Position numbers and translations under genes: made by a program. The notes under the pieces are model-generated. The model ran no database searches and was not told the origin of the DNA. It saw only the letters and a program-made list of their open reading frames with translations. Positions 1 to 14,178 of a DNA stretch of 64,000 nt are shown here, piece after piece. The stretch is from Glossina fuscipes (Eukaryota > Arthropoda > Insecta > Diptera > Glossinidae): assembly GCF_014805625.2 (NCBI RefSeq), contig NW_023998414.1, forward strand, positions 20,228,021-20,292,020, read 5' to 3'. How positions within the stretch are numbered: the first letter of the stretch is position 1; each line of letters opens with the position of its first letter.

Positions 1-598
1 GCAATTTTGCTTTATTTTTTTTGTTTGAGCTGGTGGGTATTTAAAATTCGTTTCGCGCTAATAACGAATTTCTTATTTTAATATATCATTAACGATTTTT
101 AGGTATGTGAAAGAATATTTAAAAAATAAAGTCGTTGCATATGCCGACTTTAACATTTACCCTACACCACTTTTATACTTAGCGCTAGAAGAACCGAGTA
201 AGTGAACTTGAGTCCGCAGCTTTCGGGCTTAAAAAGCGTGTAATGTTTAAAAAAATTGACCTTGAAATATATATATATATATTTTTTTTTTTATTTTTAC
301 AATGCCTAACTTTCGGGGTATCGATGGCATATATTTAGTGCTGTCAATGTGAGTCAATTGAAAAAACAATAATAAATAGAGGAGAAATTCGGCAGTTGAT
401 TTTTTACCTTTCGAAAAAAAAAATTTTAATCTAGATATTCGTCAGAACGATCTTTCTTTCATGCATGCCCACAATTAACCTTTAAATAGTTTACTTTGCC
501 TGTAAATCCCGTTCCATATTCATTGAATAATGTAAGGTAGTATCTTTGTTGCTCTTTTTGATGTTAATTTAAAAGCAAAAATGAACACTATTACATAA

Positions 599-900
599 TC
601 ATCCTACACCATCCTACAGTTGTTTATATCACGATATTTCAATATAATATGTTGGATGGGAAGCGGTCGAAAAAGTGATCCAATCCGAAGCATTTTGAAT
701 AGTGTTTGTCTTTGCGCCAAAATCTGTGAGTGTACCATACTTGATTAAAATATTTCAAAAATGGCGGCGTGTAGATTAAACACAAGAAAACAAAACGGAC
801 AGATGGATAGACAAGCTATCGATCACTATAATAAGAGGCAAGTCTATCTCAAGTCCTTCTGTGTGGTGCATACATCCGCACAAATTTACTATAATAAATA
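599..900 (+). repeat. Dispersed ~300-bp repeat family, copy 1
   Basis: Shares with the other copies the ordered blocks: CCTACACCAT-type end, ATATAACG-like box, GGTCGAAAAAGTGATCCAAT, CATTTTGAATAGTGTT, a GTGAGTGTACC box, TTAAAATATTTCAAAAAT, an AACACAAGAAAACAAAACGG block with GGACAGATGGA, then CAAGTCCTTCTGTG and CATCCGCACAAA. No coding capacity. Confidence 0.75.
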
Positions 901-1260
901 ATTCGGTCGGTACCGCATCTGTTATACCCATCGGCATTTTCCTGAAAAAGAAATTTTGATACCCTATATTATTGGATTGGTTAGGCTGTTTTTTATGCAG
1001 ATATTGTGGAATCACCCATAAAATACATAATATGTGGAAATTCGTAGCGCTCTACCCATTTCAAGATATGAGTAATGAGTAGAAAATGCAATTTTTTGCT
1101 TTTAAAAATAGAGAAGTTCCCAATTTATTTAAGCGTGCTCTTTGACCGTTCTCGCCGCGTACAAGAACTTCTAGCATTTTTGAAGCCGATATCGTAATTT
1201 TTGCCACCGGAAGGATATTTAACATATGGCGATGCAGCAGAGGGATGGATAGACGTATGG
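900..1260 (+). repeat. Second dispersed repeat block (ACCG..TTATACCCATC type)
   Basis: GGTCGGTACCGCATCTGTTA followed by TACCCATCGGC and TTTTCCTGAAAA closely resembles the block at about 29,865-29,920 (GGTCGTTACCGAATCTTTTA, TACCCATCATCGTTCTCCTG). It directly follows copy 1 of the main repeat. Class unknown. Confidence 0.4.
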
Positions 1261-2228
1261 TCAATTCAGAATTTGATAGGGTTGAGGATTTCTGAAGATT
1301 TCTTCAAAGTCTTATTAACTGTTATGTATTTCATTAATTATCATCTTTTTTTTAAGATCAAGACCTTACTTATGCTGAGAAACAAAAAAGTCTAGGACCT
1401 TTTTTGCATATTACGAATGAAAGGATAAATCTAGTATATCCCTGTTTCTAATAATGAAGGGTTTTTTTGTAAAATATAAACATCTCTCATATCATATATA
1501 TCAGGTGGTGAAGAGTAAAAAGTCAACCTTCAATCGTTTTTTTACTGTCTAATTGAATTGCAAGAGCAATAAAAAAAATATATATATATTTTCTTCTTCT
1601 TATTTTTCAAGTTTAACGGATATAACAAACTACAATTTCAATATTTCTAATGCTTAAGGTGGCAAGAAAAAAAAAAAAAAAATTTATTAACAATTTAAAA
1701 AACATTCCTTCTTTTTTACTTTTAATACTTTAAATTACATATATAAGGGATGAAATACTAAGAAAAAGAAATTATTGGTTTTTACTTTTTATTAAAATTA
1801 ATCTTCTTTCATTTTTTTTTCTTTTTCTCATAGCAGTTGTTCTAGACTAATTTTACGAATTTCCTTTTTTCTGGCGAGAAATTAAAAAAAGAAATAAACG
1901 GAGTAATTTTTTTTTAAGAGAATTTTGTTGTTATTGTATTTTGTTTTGTTTTTTTTTTTTTGTTTTTTTTTTTTTTTGTTTTTATGAATTTTACTCATCG
2001 TTGTGGTTAGAAAAAAAAAAAAAAAATTATTTAATAACATTGATAATACACAATTTGTATGATTTTCTTTTTAATATATAAGAAATTTAGCTAAGATTTC
2101 TTTTTTGCTTTTGTTTGCGTAATTATTAGTTTTATTACGTCTTCTTTTCTTTCTTTTGTGTTTGTTTCTATTTACCCTTCTACGTATAAATCGAGGGGTT
2201 TTATTAAAACTAAAACTAGTGTTAATTA

Positions 2229-2270
<42 letters not shown>

Positions 2271-2538
2271 AGATATATAATATATTGTCAGAAACGATAA
2301 GTGTATAAAAATAAGAAATACAAATGAAGTAAAACATTTTTTGTTTATAAATATGTGACTGACTGATGTACGTACGTAATTGTCATAAATATATAGGAAA
2401 TTTATTTTATATATGTAGTAGTTAGTATCTTGAGAACTTTTTACATATTCCTTTTATTGATCGTGTTATGCTCAAATAAGATAATAACTTTAAAACCATT
2501 AAAAATTCGTCTGAAATAAGGAAAGAGAGACACAGAGG

Positions 2539-2573
<35 letters not shown>

Positions 2574-3799
2574 GCTGGGGAGAAAAAATGAACGAATGAA
2601 GTTCGAGTTGAAGGGTATAAACGATACGAAATTATTAAATTATTATATAACTAAATCTAGCATAACAAAATTGTTGTGATTTTTTCTTTCTTTTTATATA
2701 TAATTTCTAGAATAACTAGAAATCACTTAGGAGAAGTGTAAGATATTGTTTTCTTTTCTCCGTTGCGTATTCAAAGGTTTGCATTTTATTTATTTATTTA
2801 TTGTTTTTCTTTTATTATTATTATTATTATTTTGAAATCTTCTTCATTTACTTGTTTTTTTTTTTTTTTGTTTCTGTTATTTTTATTTTGTAACCATTTG
2901 CCACTATCTTTAAGGCTTTAAATATTAGGCTCTACGTCTCCTTCACTCTGTGTATTTATTTATTAACTCTGTGTGTATTTGCGTATGTGTGCGTGTGTGT
3001 GTGAGTGTGTGTCCATTATTGTTTATCTGTTTCTATTTGTGTAATTCTTATAGCCGGGTTAGTTTTTTAATTTTTAGTTTTTACCCAGCACCCAACAATA
3101 CTTATAGGAAACTGCAAACAGAGTACGTTGTTTCATTTTTTTTCTAGTACTTTTTTTTTTTTTTTTTTCATATTATGTCCCACCTTAGAGCGGTATTCGA
3201 GAGATTTATCAACAAATTATTAAATCAATATTAATAATATTAATAAAAACATCGTTAAGTTAAAAGGGGGTGGGAAAGGAAGGGTTGATTGACTAAGATC
3301 AAATAATTTAACAACAAATGCCGTCATCACAAAACGTTGACGTTATAAATATGTATGTATATGTTGTAAATCTTTTTTCTTTTTTTTTTTTTTTTTCTTT
3401 ATCTACATTTAGTATTTCGCAATTTGAAACGTTCTTTTTTTTCCTTGTTTTGTTTGGTTTTTTTTTTTGTTTTTTTTTTTTTTGTTTTGTTTTCGTTCTT
3501 GGATAATTATTTTTACCAAATAGCTCCGAGAATGACGAAATAGGGGAAAAAATTTAATGATTAGTTATTAGTGGTAGTAGGTAGAGAGAGAAAGAAAGAA
3601 AGAAAGAGAGAGAGAAAGGGCGAGAGAATAATGATAGGGAACGACAAGAAGAAAAATGTACGTTTTATGGAAATAGTTACTAGCGCGATTGTTCGATTTA
3701 CTAATGCTAATGATGGGGTGTTTGATGATGTATCGTTGATCGCGAGACTGGTCGACAACGTACTCGAGGTGGCAGTGTCCAAGTCGTAGTGGCGGTTGG
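1261..3799 (-). other. Probable dlg1 3' UTR and downstream flank
   Basis: No gene seen. The 160 bp next to the stop are compositionally balanced; beyond that the DNA is dominated by poly-T/poly-A runs, a GA tract (3,580-3,625), a TA tract (2,231-2,267) and another GA tract (2,535-2,575). Several AATAAA hexamers on the minus strand, such as those in the TTTATT repeats near 2,785 and 2,955, could end the mRNA. I cannot choose among them, and the true 3' end is unknown. Confidence 0.4.
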
Positions 3800-3906
3800 T
3801 CATAGAGATTCTTTAGATGGCACCCAAATAGTTGGACCAGATTGTGACCAAATCATGATTTTAACTTTACTATAGATTTCTTCGATCGTATCACCTTGTA
3901 CAACAC
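3800..3906 (-). CDS. dlg1: dlg1 last coding exon
   Basis: 107 nt from ttag acceptor to stop. Reads [20 protein letters not shown] then [15 protein letters not shown] and TGA, the usual end of Dlg proteins. The stop is TGA followed by C, the most leaky context; 30 sense codons follow before the next in-frame stop (TAG at 3,707-3,709). Confidence 0.97.
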
Positions 3907-6900
3907 CTAAAGTTAATCACGAAAAAAAAAAAAAAAATTATTAAACAAAGCGATAAATATTAAAGAAATCTACATTATTTTACTTATAGTAAAAATAATT
4001 CCTGATAAAAAATTTCGTACAATTTGTAAAAAGCCCTATATAGTCATCCTATAGTTATTCATATAACGACTTTTCAAAATAAGGTGGCACATCAGATGCC
4101 ATCAAGTCCCCGAATCCCGAACTCAATTTCAATAGCATTCATCATTGGGTCAAAACATGTCAGTGTACCAGCAGATTGTATCAAAATATATCAAATAATA
4201 CGACTTCAGAGTAAAAACACAAGAAAACAAAGCGGACAGATGGACAGAAAAAGCTTAAATCGCTGCAGAAAATGATATTAAATCGATTGATAGAATAAAA
4301 GATTAACCTATCTTGAGCCTTTCTGTACGTCGCATACATTCGCACATACAAACTCAATTTTAAAAGACTATGCAAAGCTACATAAGCTACGTAAGCTGCT
4401 ATTCGATGACTTATCTATGAAGTTAGTAAAGCGGCTATTCTCGTAAAAACTCATCGATTTTCCATTCCCGAACTGAGATATGATAGCGCAGTACAAAATT
4501 TTCATTGCAATAAAGATACAAAAGCTGCGCGATTACGTAAGTAACGCACTGTCACTTATGTATTATTATGTGCTATTGATGATTTTGACCTTCCTCGCCC
4601 TAAAATAACACTTTTCAATTTAGTGTTGTTGAGATATTCAGTGCATACAGACAATTAAATCCGAAAATTGTGCTAGAAATATCTGACATATCTATTGATG
4701 ATATCATTTTCAATCCGCTTCGTAATAAAGGGGCATGCTTCTCATCAAGTATCGATGAATAGCAAGTTGGCAAATTGATTTTTATTCCTAATTTCAACTT
4801 TAATTTGCCTAAGTTGTTTGCAATTATGAACCGAATTTTCACTGTATACTAATTTTACTATGCTCTTTGTAATGAAATTGAATGATGTTTAGTTTATTAT
4901 TACGTGTAACGGATTTCGTTAATACTATTTTTGCACGATTTTTTCGAAAAACATTTACAGTTTTCTCATTCTACACGATATTTTAAAATGTGAGAAGAGA
5001 GTTTGGCGTATCATCCGAATAAGTCAGACAGCCATTTGCGTCTTTGAGGCGAGCCATGTGAAACAACACAAATTCTTATGAAATAATCGAGAGAGTGATG
5101 TTGCTGCCGCAAAAGCATAAAAAAAGCCGTTAAACAATATTATGCATTAATATTATTTTCCAATGCACAATTTTGGCAATTGAACAGTGAAGACCTTTTA
5201 GAAAACCTATTACAACAGCTGTCGTTAATAATTAAATTCTGCTTCTGCTCAAAAAATTTCTTCTTCTGGTAAAGAAGAAGAATTTGGTGTGTTCTTCATT
5301 TGTCGCGCAGTGGACTCTTAAACTCCCTCGTATAAATAATTAAATCATCTTGGATTATTATTACATTTCTATCGAATATCGAATAGATGTTTATAGAGAA
5401 GCCTATTAAAGCTGTGGTCTGTTCATACAAATGAAATATAATATCCTTCATATGTTTTTTATCGGGCTGAGAGTGAAGAAACTTATTAAAGTTCTCTTAT
5501 CAGGGAAGAAGAAGAAGAAGAAGAAAATGAAATTAACGATTTAATGCGCGATGCGCTTTGCTGTCTGCGCGTTCGACTTACCAGTAAAATATTCTCCGAA
5601 TTCCTGTTCCATTTTAATCGCTCTTTCATAAGTTTTCTTCGCCTGTTCCTCTGTCATGCGACGATTCATCTCCCTATGTTAACGATATTTTCATTTCAAA
5701 AAGGTTTCCTCCATTTGAATATATATAAATATCGAGAATTCACTTACATTATAGAATCGACAGATTTTGGTTTAATAAATATAGCAATGGGATACAATTT
5801 AGCTACTTGTAAACGTTTTATTGCATTGCCCGACACATCCAAAATACAATGTTTACCCTTTTCAGCCACCTCGCGTACACTCGCCACCGAGGTGCCATAT
5901 AAGTTATCATTATATTGGCCGGCCTCGATAAATAAATGATTTTGTATATCACGTTCCATTTGTTCGCGTGACGACACAAAATGATAATCGCGCCCGTCAA
6001 TTTCATATTCGCGTTTAGGCCGAGTGGTGTCTGAAAAATAAGGAGAGTAAAACTAGGTTTAAAGTATATTATTACACATGTATTTGTATATATATACTCA
6101 ATGCAAAAAATATCCGGAATTTTTTAATCAAAGAAAATAACTTAAGCCCCAAAGGCATTGTTATGCGAGCTTCCATCTAAAAATCAAAAACTTTTCTATA
6201 TCTTACGATTTGTATAACCGCGTATTAATTTTTTTTCCTTTTTTTTTTTTTTGTTTGTATAAAAATGAAAAACGACTTAATTATTTTTAGTGAATACATT
6301 CAATACATCTTAATAGCTGATCATTTTAATTTCAAATAGAACGAAAAGCCAAAAAGAGTAAATTTATGGGCGCGCGGTGGTTGTGTGACCACATTGATCA
6401 ATTTTTTCGCACGAAAAACTCTTGAGCTCGTTATCCGGAAAATTTAGACTCTTTCGCAATGTGTCGCACAAATTTCAAAAATCTGATTCAGCATGTTGCA
6501 AATACCGCTTCTGTGTAAATAATGCGGCGCGTATGTATTGCATACTTTGCGGGACAAGTTTGCTATGTAATGCACGCTCTGTTCTGTGGTGGTTCAGACG
6601 AGTATTTGGCGAAATATGCGATCTACTGAACTGCTTAACGTTGAGCAACATGATGGAAAGTCATCGGCGAAAAGGAATAGTGGGTGAGACACAAAGTTAA
6701 CTGAAAGAGACTGACGGATATGAAAAAGGATCTGTGGGAATGTGATCAGACAAAATAAAACCACCGAAAACCGCGGAAAGTGTGACGGTTGGGAGCTCCA
6801 CAAGGCTAACAATCAACATTCGTGGAAGGATTGCAATTGTAAAGCAGTTTTCCTTCAAAGCGGGTGAAACCTGGACAAATGGCGATTGTAAACATGTGGT

Positions 6901-8342
6901 GTGATCCGATAATTCATTGTTGACACTGTTTCGTACAAACGACCCGGTTGACCTGGGAAGAATTCTAAAACAAGCTTACAAACGGGACTGCCTGCTTACT
7001 GCAGTCAAGCATAGAGAGAAGGTGCCTTTTTGATTTGGGCGTTCAGCTGGTCCCCCCATTCAAATTACCGATCGGATTACTGCGATTGAATATCTCCCCA
7101 TCGTCAATGACGAAAGACTGATTAACTGTGATTAGCAGACTGCTGTCAAGGGAAGAATTGCAGCTGTTCTACATGCAAATGATGGCCGAAAACTTTATTA
7201 ATAAATAAATGTTGTGTATATGTACATCATATCAGGTGTTCACAGTGTGCTCAACCGTCGAAAGTTGCCCAGTATGGGGAAAATTGGCGATCACTTCTTT
7301 AATACGGTTAAATGCTGTGCTTGTTCGTGCGAATTTTTAGTTAAGCATTAAACCCATTGTTTACATCATTTCATAATTCACTCGAAATCCGTGCGATAAA
7401 TCAATACATGCGGTGTACCTAAGGCGAATCTTTAAAATGAATAATTCCGGTTACTATATACATTGAATATATATTAATATATATAATAAAATTTTTAGGT
7501 AAACATCTTACGTGGCACACAAGAGCCAAACTTGTCGGGATATTCCGATATTAAATCGTCGTTAATACGATCCTTAAGGGGCCCCAATATAATAACTGGT
7601 CTCGTATAATTAATCGATAACCTTTGTACCGCTTCATACGATAAAACATTCTCATCGGAAGCTGTAAAAAGTATGTAAATGCAAATGGTTGTTGTTTATG
7701 GAAGGGAACTCAACAGGACATGCAAGCGTTGGTTTTACTTATATATATATATATATTTTTGTAATGACGTCGCACCAATAAAAAATCAAAAAAGTTAAAT
7801 TAAATAAAAAATTAACTGAAAAAATTAATTATAAATACTGCGCACATAAAACGGATGCTTGAGTACAAACATCCAATAATACGCCGTTATGAACCTTTTC
7901 GATATCATATATATATATATATATTTCATACATATATGTATATGATATCGAAAATATTTTCTACATAAATATTTTCTATATATTTCAATAGACATTTAGT
8001 CTACAGTTTTTTTTTTTTTTCTTGTTTTTTCTTTACTTTTGTATATGTGTATAAAGGCGTGTATGTATATATATGTATTAAAATGTTATATAGGTTGATA
8101 TGTAATTATTAGACAGATATAAAGAGATTATGAATTGATGACGGAGTGAGCGATTAAGTGAGCATGGGTGAGTGAGTGAGTGAGAGAGTGAGCGAGACAT
8201 ATAAGTTGCAAGCAAAACAAAATAACAAAAAACAAACACAAATATTTTACATGTTTATTTTTGTTATTTTAATTAATATTAAAGCAAAAATTAATTGCTG
8301 CGAGAATGTATCAATATATTTACATATATTTATATATATATA

Positions 8343-8387
<45 letters not shown>

Positions 8388-11300
8388 AAATGTTATTAGA
8401 AATTACGCACATTAAACATAACAACAACAGTAACAACAGTTCTTAAAGACTGCGTCTATCTTTTAGAGAAAAACTAGAAAAATTATATCGAAAAGAACAA
8501 ATCTTACATTCATTCAATTAAACAAATGAAATCGAATGCATAATAAACTTATAGTAAAGACAAGAACATTAAAACGTTAAGCCTTTACAATTTTTTCAGC
8601 CTTTGTGGTTTCATTTTTTTTTATTATTTTAATTTAATATTAAAAAAAAATATAAGTAAAATATAAACATACATATACATATACGTATATAATTATATAT
8701 ATATTTATAGGTATATGTATATATATGCATCTAATTAAAAAGATAACTTACATTTGCTTAAAATTGTTGGAAAATAAAATGAAAACAATCGAAATAAATA
8801 TTTTTTCAGATGAGAATTAAATATTTCAATAACATAAATATTTGTATAATACATAAAATATTTTTTTTGTTTTTCTTTTTTTTTTTTTTGTTTTGAGAGT
8901 TAAGACCATGTATGGATTGAAAAGGTGGCAAAAAGTTTTTTTTAATTTTTTTTTTTTTTTTTTTTTTTTTTTCAATTTTGAAATGAACAGAATTAATAAT
9001 CATTTGATTATATTAGATTGAACGACATTGCACAATATTTAAAATAGGAGAAGACTGGAGAAGGGGGCGGGGGCGGCAAGCACGAGACAAGAAAAAGGCA
9101 AATTTTCATATTTTGAATACACAAGTAGAAAACCATTCATACATAATAAACATTTAAGAAGTACGGAGTGCAATAATCAGGTGATGCAAAAAAAGATTCC
9201 CTAACAATCAGAATAATATACATAAAGTGACTTAAGAGGGTTAACCTGCATGGATGAGCAGGCTTATTTATACTAACGTGTGCAAAAGGTTAAAAAGATT
9301 ATTCCATGATGAAGGTATCGCCTTACTCGCTTCAATTATTTAATGCACAAACTAGTAGTGGTCAGCAGGGATGGGGGAGCAATTCGACTGCATCCAGTTT
9401 GCGCACTACAACTAATAATGTGGTCCGATGAGCAAAACTCTGCCTTAACAATCATTATCATCGGCTTTTAAATCAACAATATATGCAAGAATTTTGACGC
9501 GGCTTTTACGCTACAGTTATTCATTTGAACGATATAAGGAAGGAAATAAATAGTCCCCTTGCCATCATCCTTAATATTATTTTATACCCCATACCATCTT
9601 GCAGTTAGTCATATAACGATGACTATGACGATAATGAGACGGTATATGGGGAGTGCTCGAAAAAGTAATCCAATCTGCATAATTTTCGATAGCAAAATAG
9701 CAAATTTCATTAAAATATTTTAAAAAAAATTGCGACCTACAGATTGAATACCATAAAGCAAGACGTATGGGCAGATAGACAGACGGACACACGATTATAA
9801 TATAAGAGAAACGGTAAATCTATCTCAAGTCCTTTTGGATGTTACATACATCTGCACAAACTTAATATGTCCTTGTACAACGCAAACGTTACAGTTGGGT
9901 ATAACAAGAAATTCAATTCACAATACATGCCGTTAATATCCGCTACGTCGGATGTATAGTTGGCTAATAACCTTAGAAAATCCTTCGCCCCCGAACAGTT
10001 CTCGGTTTTTATATTTCACTATAACATTGAATTGTTACAGCGAGAGTCAAACATGAAATGATTTGAAAGCGTATATCGAACTACCGTTTGCTTTACAATC
10101 AGCGTTTTCTTTACCCTTCTTTGCTGATAGTTTGTAAAATGTAATAAGTGAAACACTAAGCTCTTACCCTAGGTAAATGTAAGAATTATAAACAAAAATT
10201 TACTCATTTTCTTAACGCATACTTATGATTAGTGGATTTAAAAGGAATTTTAATTGACGTAAATATGAATGGCATCAAAATTGTAACAGAGCATAATAGG
10301 ATTCAAAATATTTATATTCTTAAAATTTGAAACCAAATCAATGAAATTCATTTTTCCGTCCATTCGTCTGCCTCTTTTCTTTTTCTTTTATAGTGGGAGT
10401 GGTAATTGAGACTAGTCACATAGATCGTTAATTGCATCGCATCCATTCGACTTGAGAGTCTCTGAAGTTTTAATTTAATGAGTGAGAAGGAAATGGCGAT
10501 CTGGCATTTGTCACGACCTTTCTACTGAATGAAAAGTAATCTTTTCCCTTTGGATGAATGAGTGATCCTATTAAAGGATTTGATTAATGGAGATATTTCC
10601 TTAAGCTCTTTAGAACACTTGCCCTGCGTACATCTGAACTTTGTATATAGATTATTATTATTATTATTATTGTTATTATAATTATTATTATTATTATTTT
10701 TTTTTTTTTAGTAATATAAGAGGCTCTTACATGTTTCCTCTTTCAGTTTTTCTTTCACTTTTCTTCATTTTGATTAAGTCTAATATTTAAAAGAACGACA
10801 ACAACCATAATTTCACTTACGCTTTAGCTCCCTACTTTAAAACGAAAGGCGGACAAAAGGACGAGTATAAGAAGTTTCTGCTACTAATGTGTAGCGTAAC
10901 CTAAAAAAAAAAAAAAATAAATAAATAAATAAATAAATATAATTTCCTTGCGGTAGAACTCCATTACGAAAGAAACTTCCTTTAGAAAGGGAAAATCGTA
11001 ACACAGCACATACAGTAAGAGACAGAGTTGCGGGATGAACATACACTTAAATGCAGATGAAGCAGTTTTTCCAAAGGGAGGGATTTAAAGGATTAATGAA
11101 CCAATTTTTCGCTTTTATTTATTTATTTTCAGGTAAGTGAAAAAATAAATTCAAATGTTACAGCAAAGCCGAAAAAAAAAACAGGGTAAGGTACTTTAAT
11201 GTAACTATTGGAGTAGAAGGCAAAAATTTAAATTCGAATAAGAAATAGAAAAAAAACGTAATAAACTTAATAAAGGAAGAAATAATTTTAAGAGAAAGTA

Positions 11301-14144
11301 AAAGAAAAAAAAAAAAAAAAAAGAACAGAAATAGAGAAGTTAAAGGATTTTAAACTTAAAGAAGAAAGAAAAAAGTGTTTAGCCGTAAAATTCAAATAAG
11401 AAAATTACATTGGTTTACCCACCATCCAAAACCGATGCGCCTTTTTCATGTGCACCTGTTACTTGAGAGGTCTTTTTAATAGCTTATCGGGAACTAATTG
11501 ATTGATATCTCTTGCAGATGTCTAGCCATTTAAGCGAACAAAGCACACCCGCCCATTTGTCAACTAGTCATTGTTATGTACTGTTGTTTAAATAAATAAA
11601 TAAAAGAAATTCGAAAAACACGGTTCGACACAGCCCGGTACGAGTTAATCGTACTGTACAACGGACGCCTGGATCCATCGTATTGTTCGCGACAGTAAAA
11701 ACAACGGATGGACGAATGGATAGGCAGATGAGAATGTGTTGAAATTCTTACGCTAATCGCGCATATATATTAAGTTTAAAAGTGAACTAATGTATATACG
11801 CAGCTGTATTGTATGTGTTTGTATGTTTGTGCTTGTGTATATGCATGTATTTACTTTACCTACGTATAATTCGTATATAATAATAAGTCGAACGAATTTT
11901 GCTCTACATGTCTACCTGTGTGTGGCGCATTATCTCGCCAATACGTTTATACATCAGCAGCGGGATCGAAATTTAGAAGTGTAAGAGAAAGCTCGATACC
12001 AAATTTCATCGATTATAGTTCAAAGTGAACGTTTCCTTTAGATGGAACTTTGAAAATCTGCCAAGTCGATCCATTGATCCATACGCGTAATTCTTCGATA
12101 AATAATCTTAGAACAGGTATTCAAAGCAAAATACATAAATGAAAGAAAGTCTAATATAAAGAACGATGAAGAGTAAAAGCACTATAATGCGTCTCGATCA
12201 TTCATTAAATACCCTATACCACGCTATAATTATTGATGATACATTGGCGTTTCAAAATGAGGCGTTACATAGGAAGTGGTCAAAAAAACGGTCTGATCCG
12301 AACCATTTTCAACAGAGTTCGTCCCGAAAACGAAGCACATCAATGCACTAAATTTCATCAAAATATTGCAAAAATAGTAGCCTGCAAAATAAATGGATAG
12401 ATGGACAGACAAGCTTAGAATGCGGGTCTATCGTGAGTCCTTCTGTGTATAGCATGCATGCTTAATTGTACACTACACCACTTATACTACACGGTTTATT
12501 AAATTTTGGCGAATGTATATAACATCTAGAAGGACTTAATAGATACCCACCTTTTATTATACCGAGCAATTCAGAATCATTTTTTGAAGCGATCTAAGCT
12601 TGTCTCTCCGTCTGTCCGTCTGATATAAGACCATGCATGTTTGTGTTCAACCTATAGACGGCAATTTTTGCGAAATTTTGATAATACACTGACGTGCATT
12701 GATCTACGGCGAACGTTATTGAAAATGATTTCGATTGATCCAGTTTTTCGACCACTCACCATATAACGCCTCATTTTGAAAAGTCGTTATATGAAAAAAA
12801 AAAATTTCCAATTTCCAAAATTTTTCGACAAAAGTCGCTGAGCGAAAGTATTTCAGCGTTTTAAAATGATATAAAAAAATTGGTTTAGTTGGAACAGCTT
12901 TTTGAAATACCTCTCACATAAATGTTTCTACGAAAAGTGAATCTTTATATGGTAAGGCGAAAAGGTCTAATTTTCCATATTTCATTCTGAAAATTGATTT
13001 ATAATAGTAAATTGACAAAAAAATCAGCCTTAGCGAATTCGGACCATGCAGGTCTATTTTTTGAATACAGCCGCATCTAAGGATTCTCAAGAAATATAAA
13101 GATAATATTTTATCATGAATATTTGTTTGTGATAGTATTTTGACATAAAAATTAAGTCGAAACACATGGGTCTATTTCTTAAACCGCGCTCTGTATAAGA
13201 TTTCTTATAAGTAGTATGAGCCCTTCAGAAAAAGATTTCATTTTTAATAATTTAGGATGAAAATTGATCCATAGTAGCAGCTATTTTGCAATAAAACAAA
13301 TGATAGAAATTTCGGATCACAAAGATTAATTTTTTAGACTCTGACATATATAGGGGCTGTCACGAAAGACAACCCCTTAAATGGAGAGAAAGTTGAATAT
13401 CTATCTTTTTTTAGAACGGAAATGGAGGATAATAAAATTTCACATTGGACGTCATCTAATATGGCGGAGCGTGGTAGGGCATCCAAATGCCGGCCGCGCC
13501 CAAATATAATCTTCTTATTTGTTTGTGTTTGAAACATTTATTATCACACTTGCAATGAAAAATGAATGAATTAATTAATTAATCTTAAAATTAATCTTAA
13601 AAGATTAAGCGTCGTCAGTAGCAAGCGGGTTCAATCTATTTCAAGCTTCAATAATAAAAACTATTTAAGATTTTTTCAACTGAATTTTTGGCTGTACTCA
13701 AGATTCCGGCAAAAGCGATAAACGAACGAAGAGACGCACACACCATTATGTGTATCAATTTTATATACCATACATATATCTATATATATGTATATATCTA
13801 TAGCTAATAAAAAAAAAAAAAAAAAAATGAATGAAAATGTGTTAACATTTTCATCGTTCGGTGGTGACAGTAAAAATTCAATAAGCATAACAATAATTAA
13901 TGGGTAAAAACAGGGGTAAAATTTCAGAAAAAAAAAAAAACAAAAAAAAGGAAGAAGATCTATTTAACAATAAAACTAAGAAAGGTTATCAGGAAGAGCT
14001 ATCAACAAAAACAGGAACTCAATCAAAACAACTAATAGAACAAAATCTATTTATTGTAACCACTACATGTGAAGAAACTATTACCAATATGATGATTATT
14101 TAATAGTAGTTGATATAGTATGTATATAGGTATAGGTATTTATG

Positions 14145-14178
<34 letters not shown>

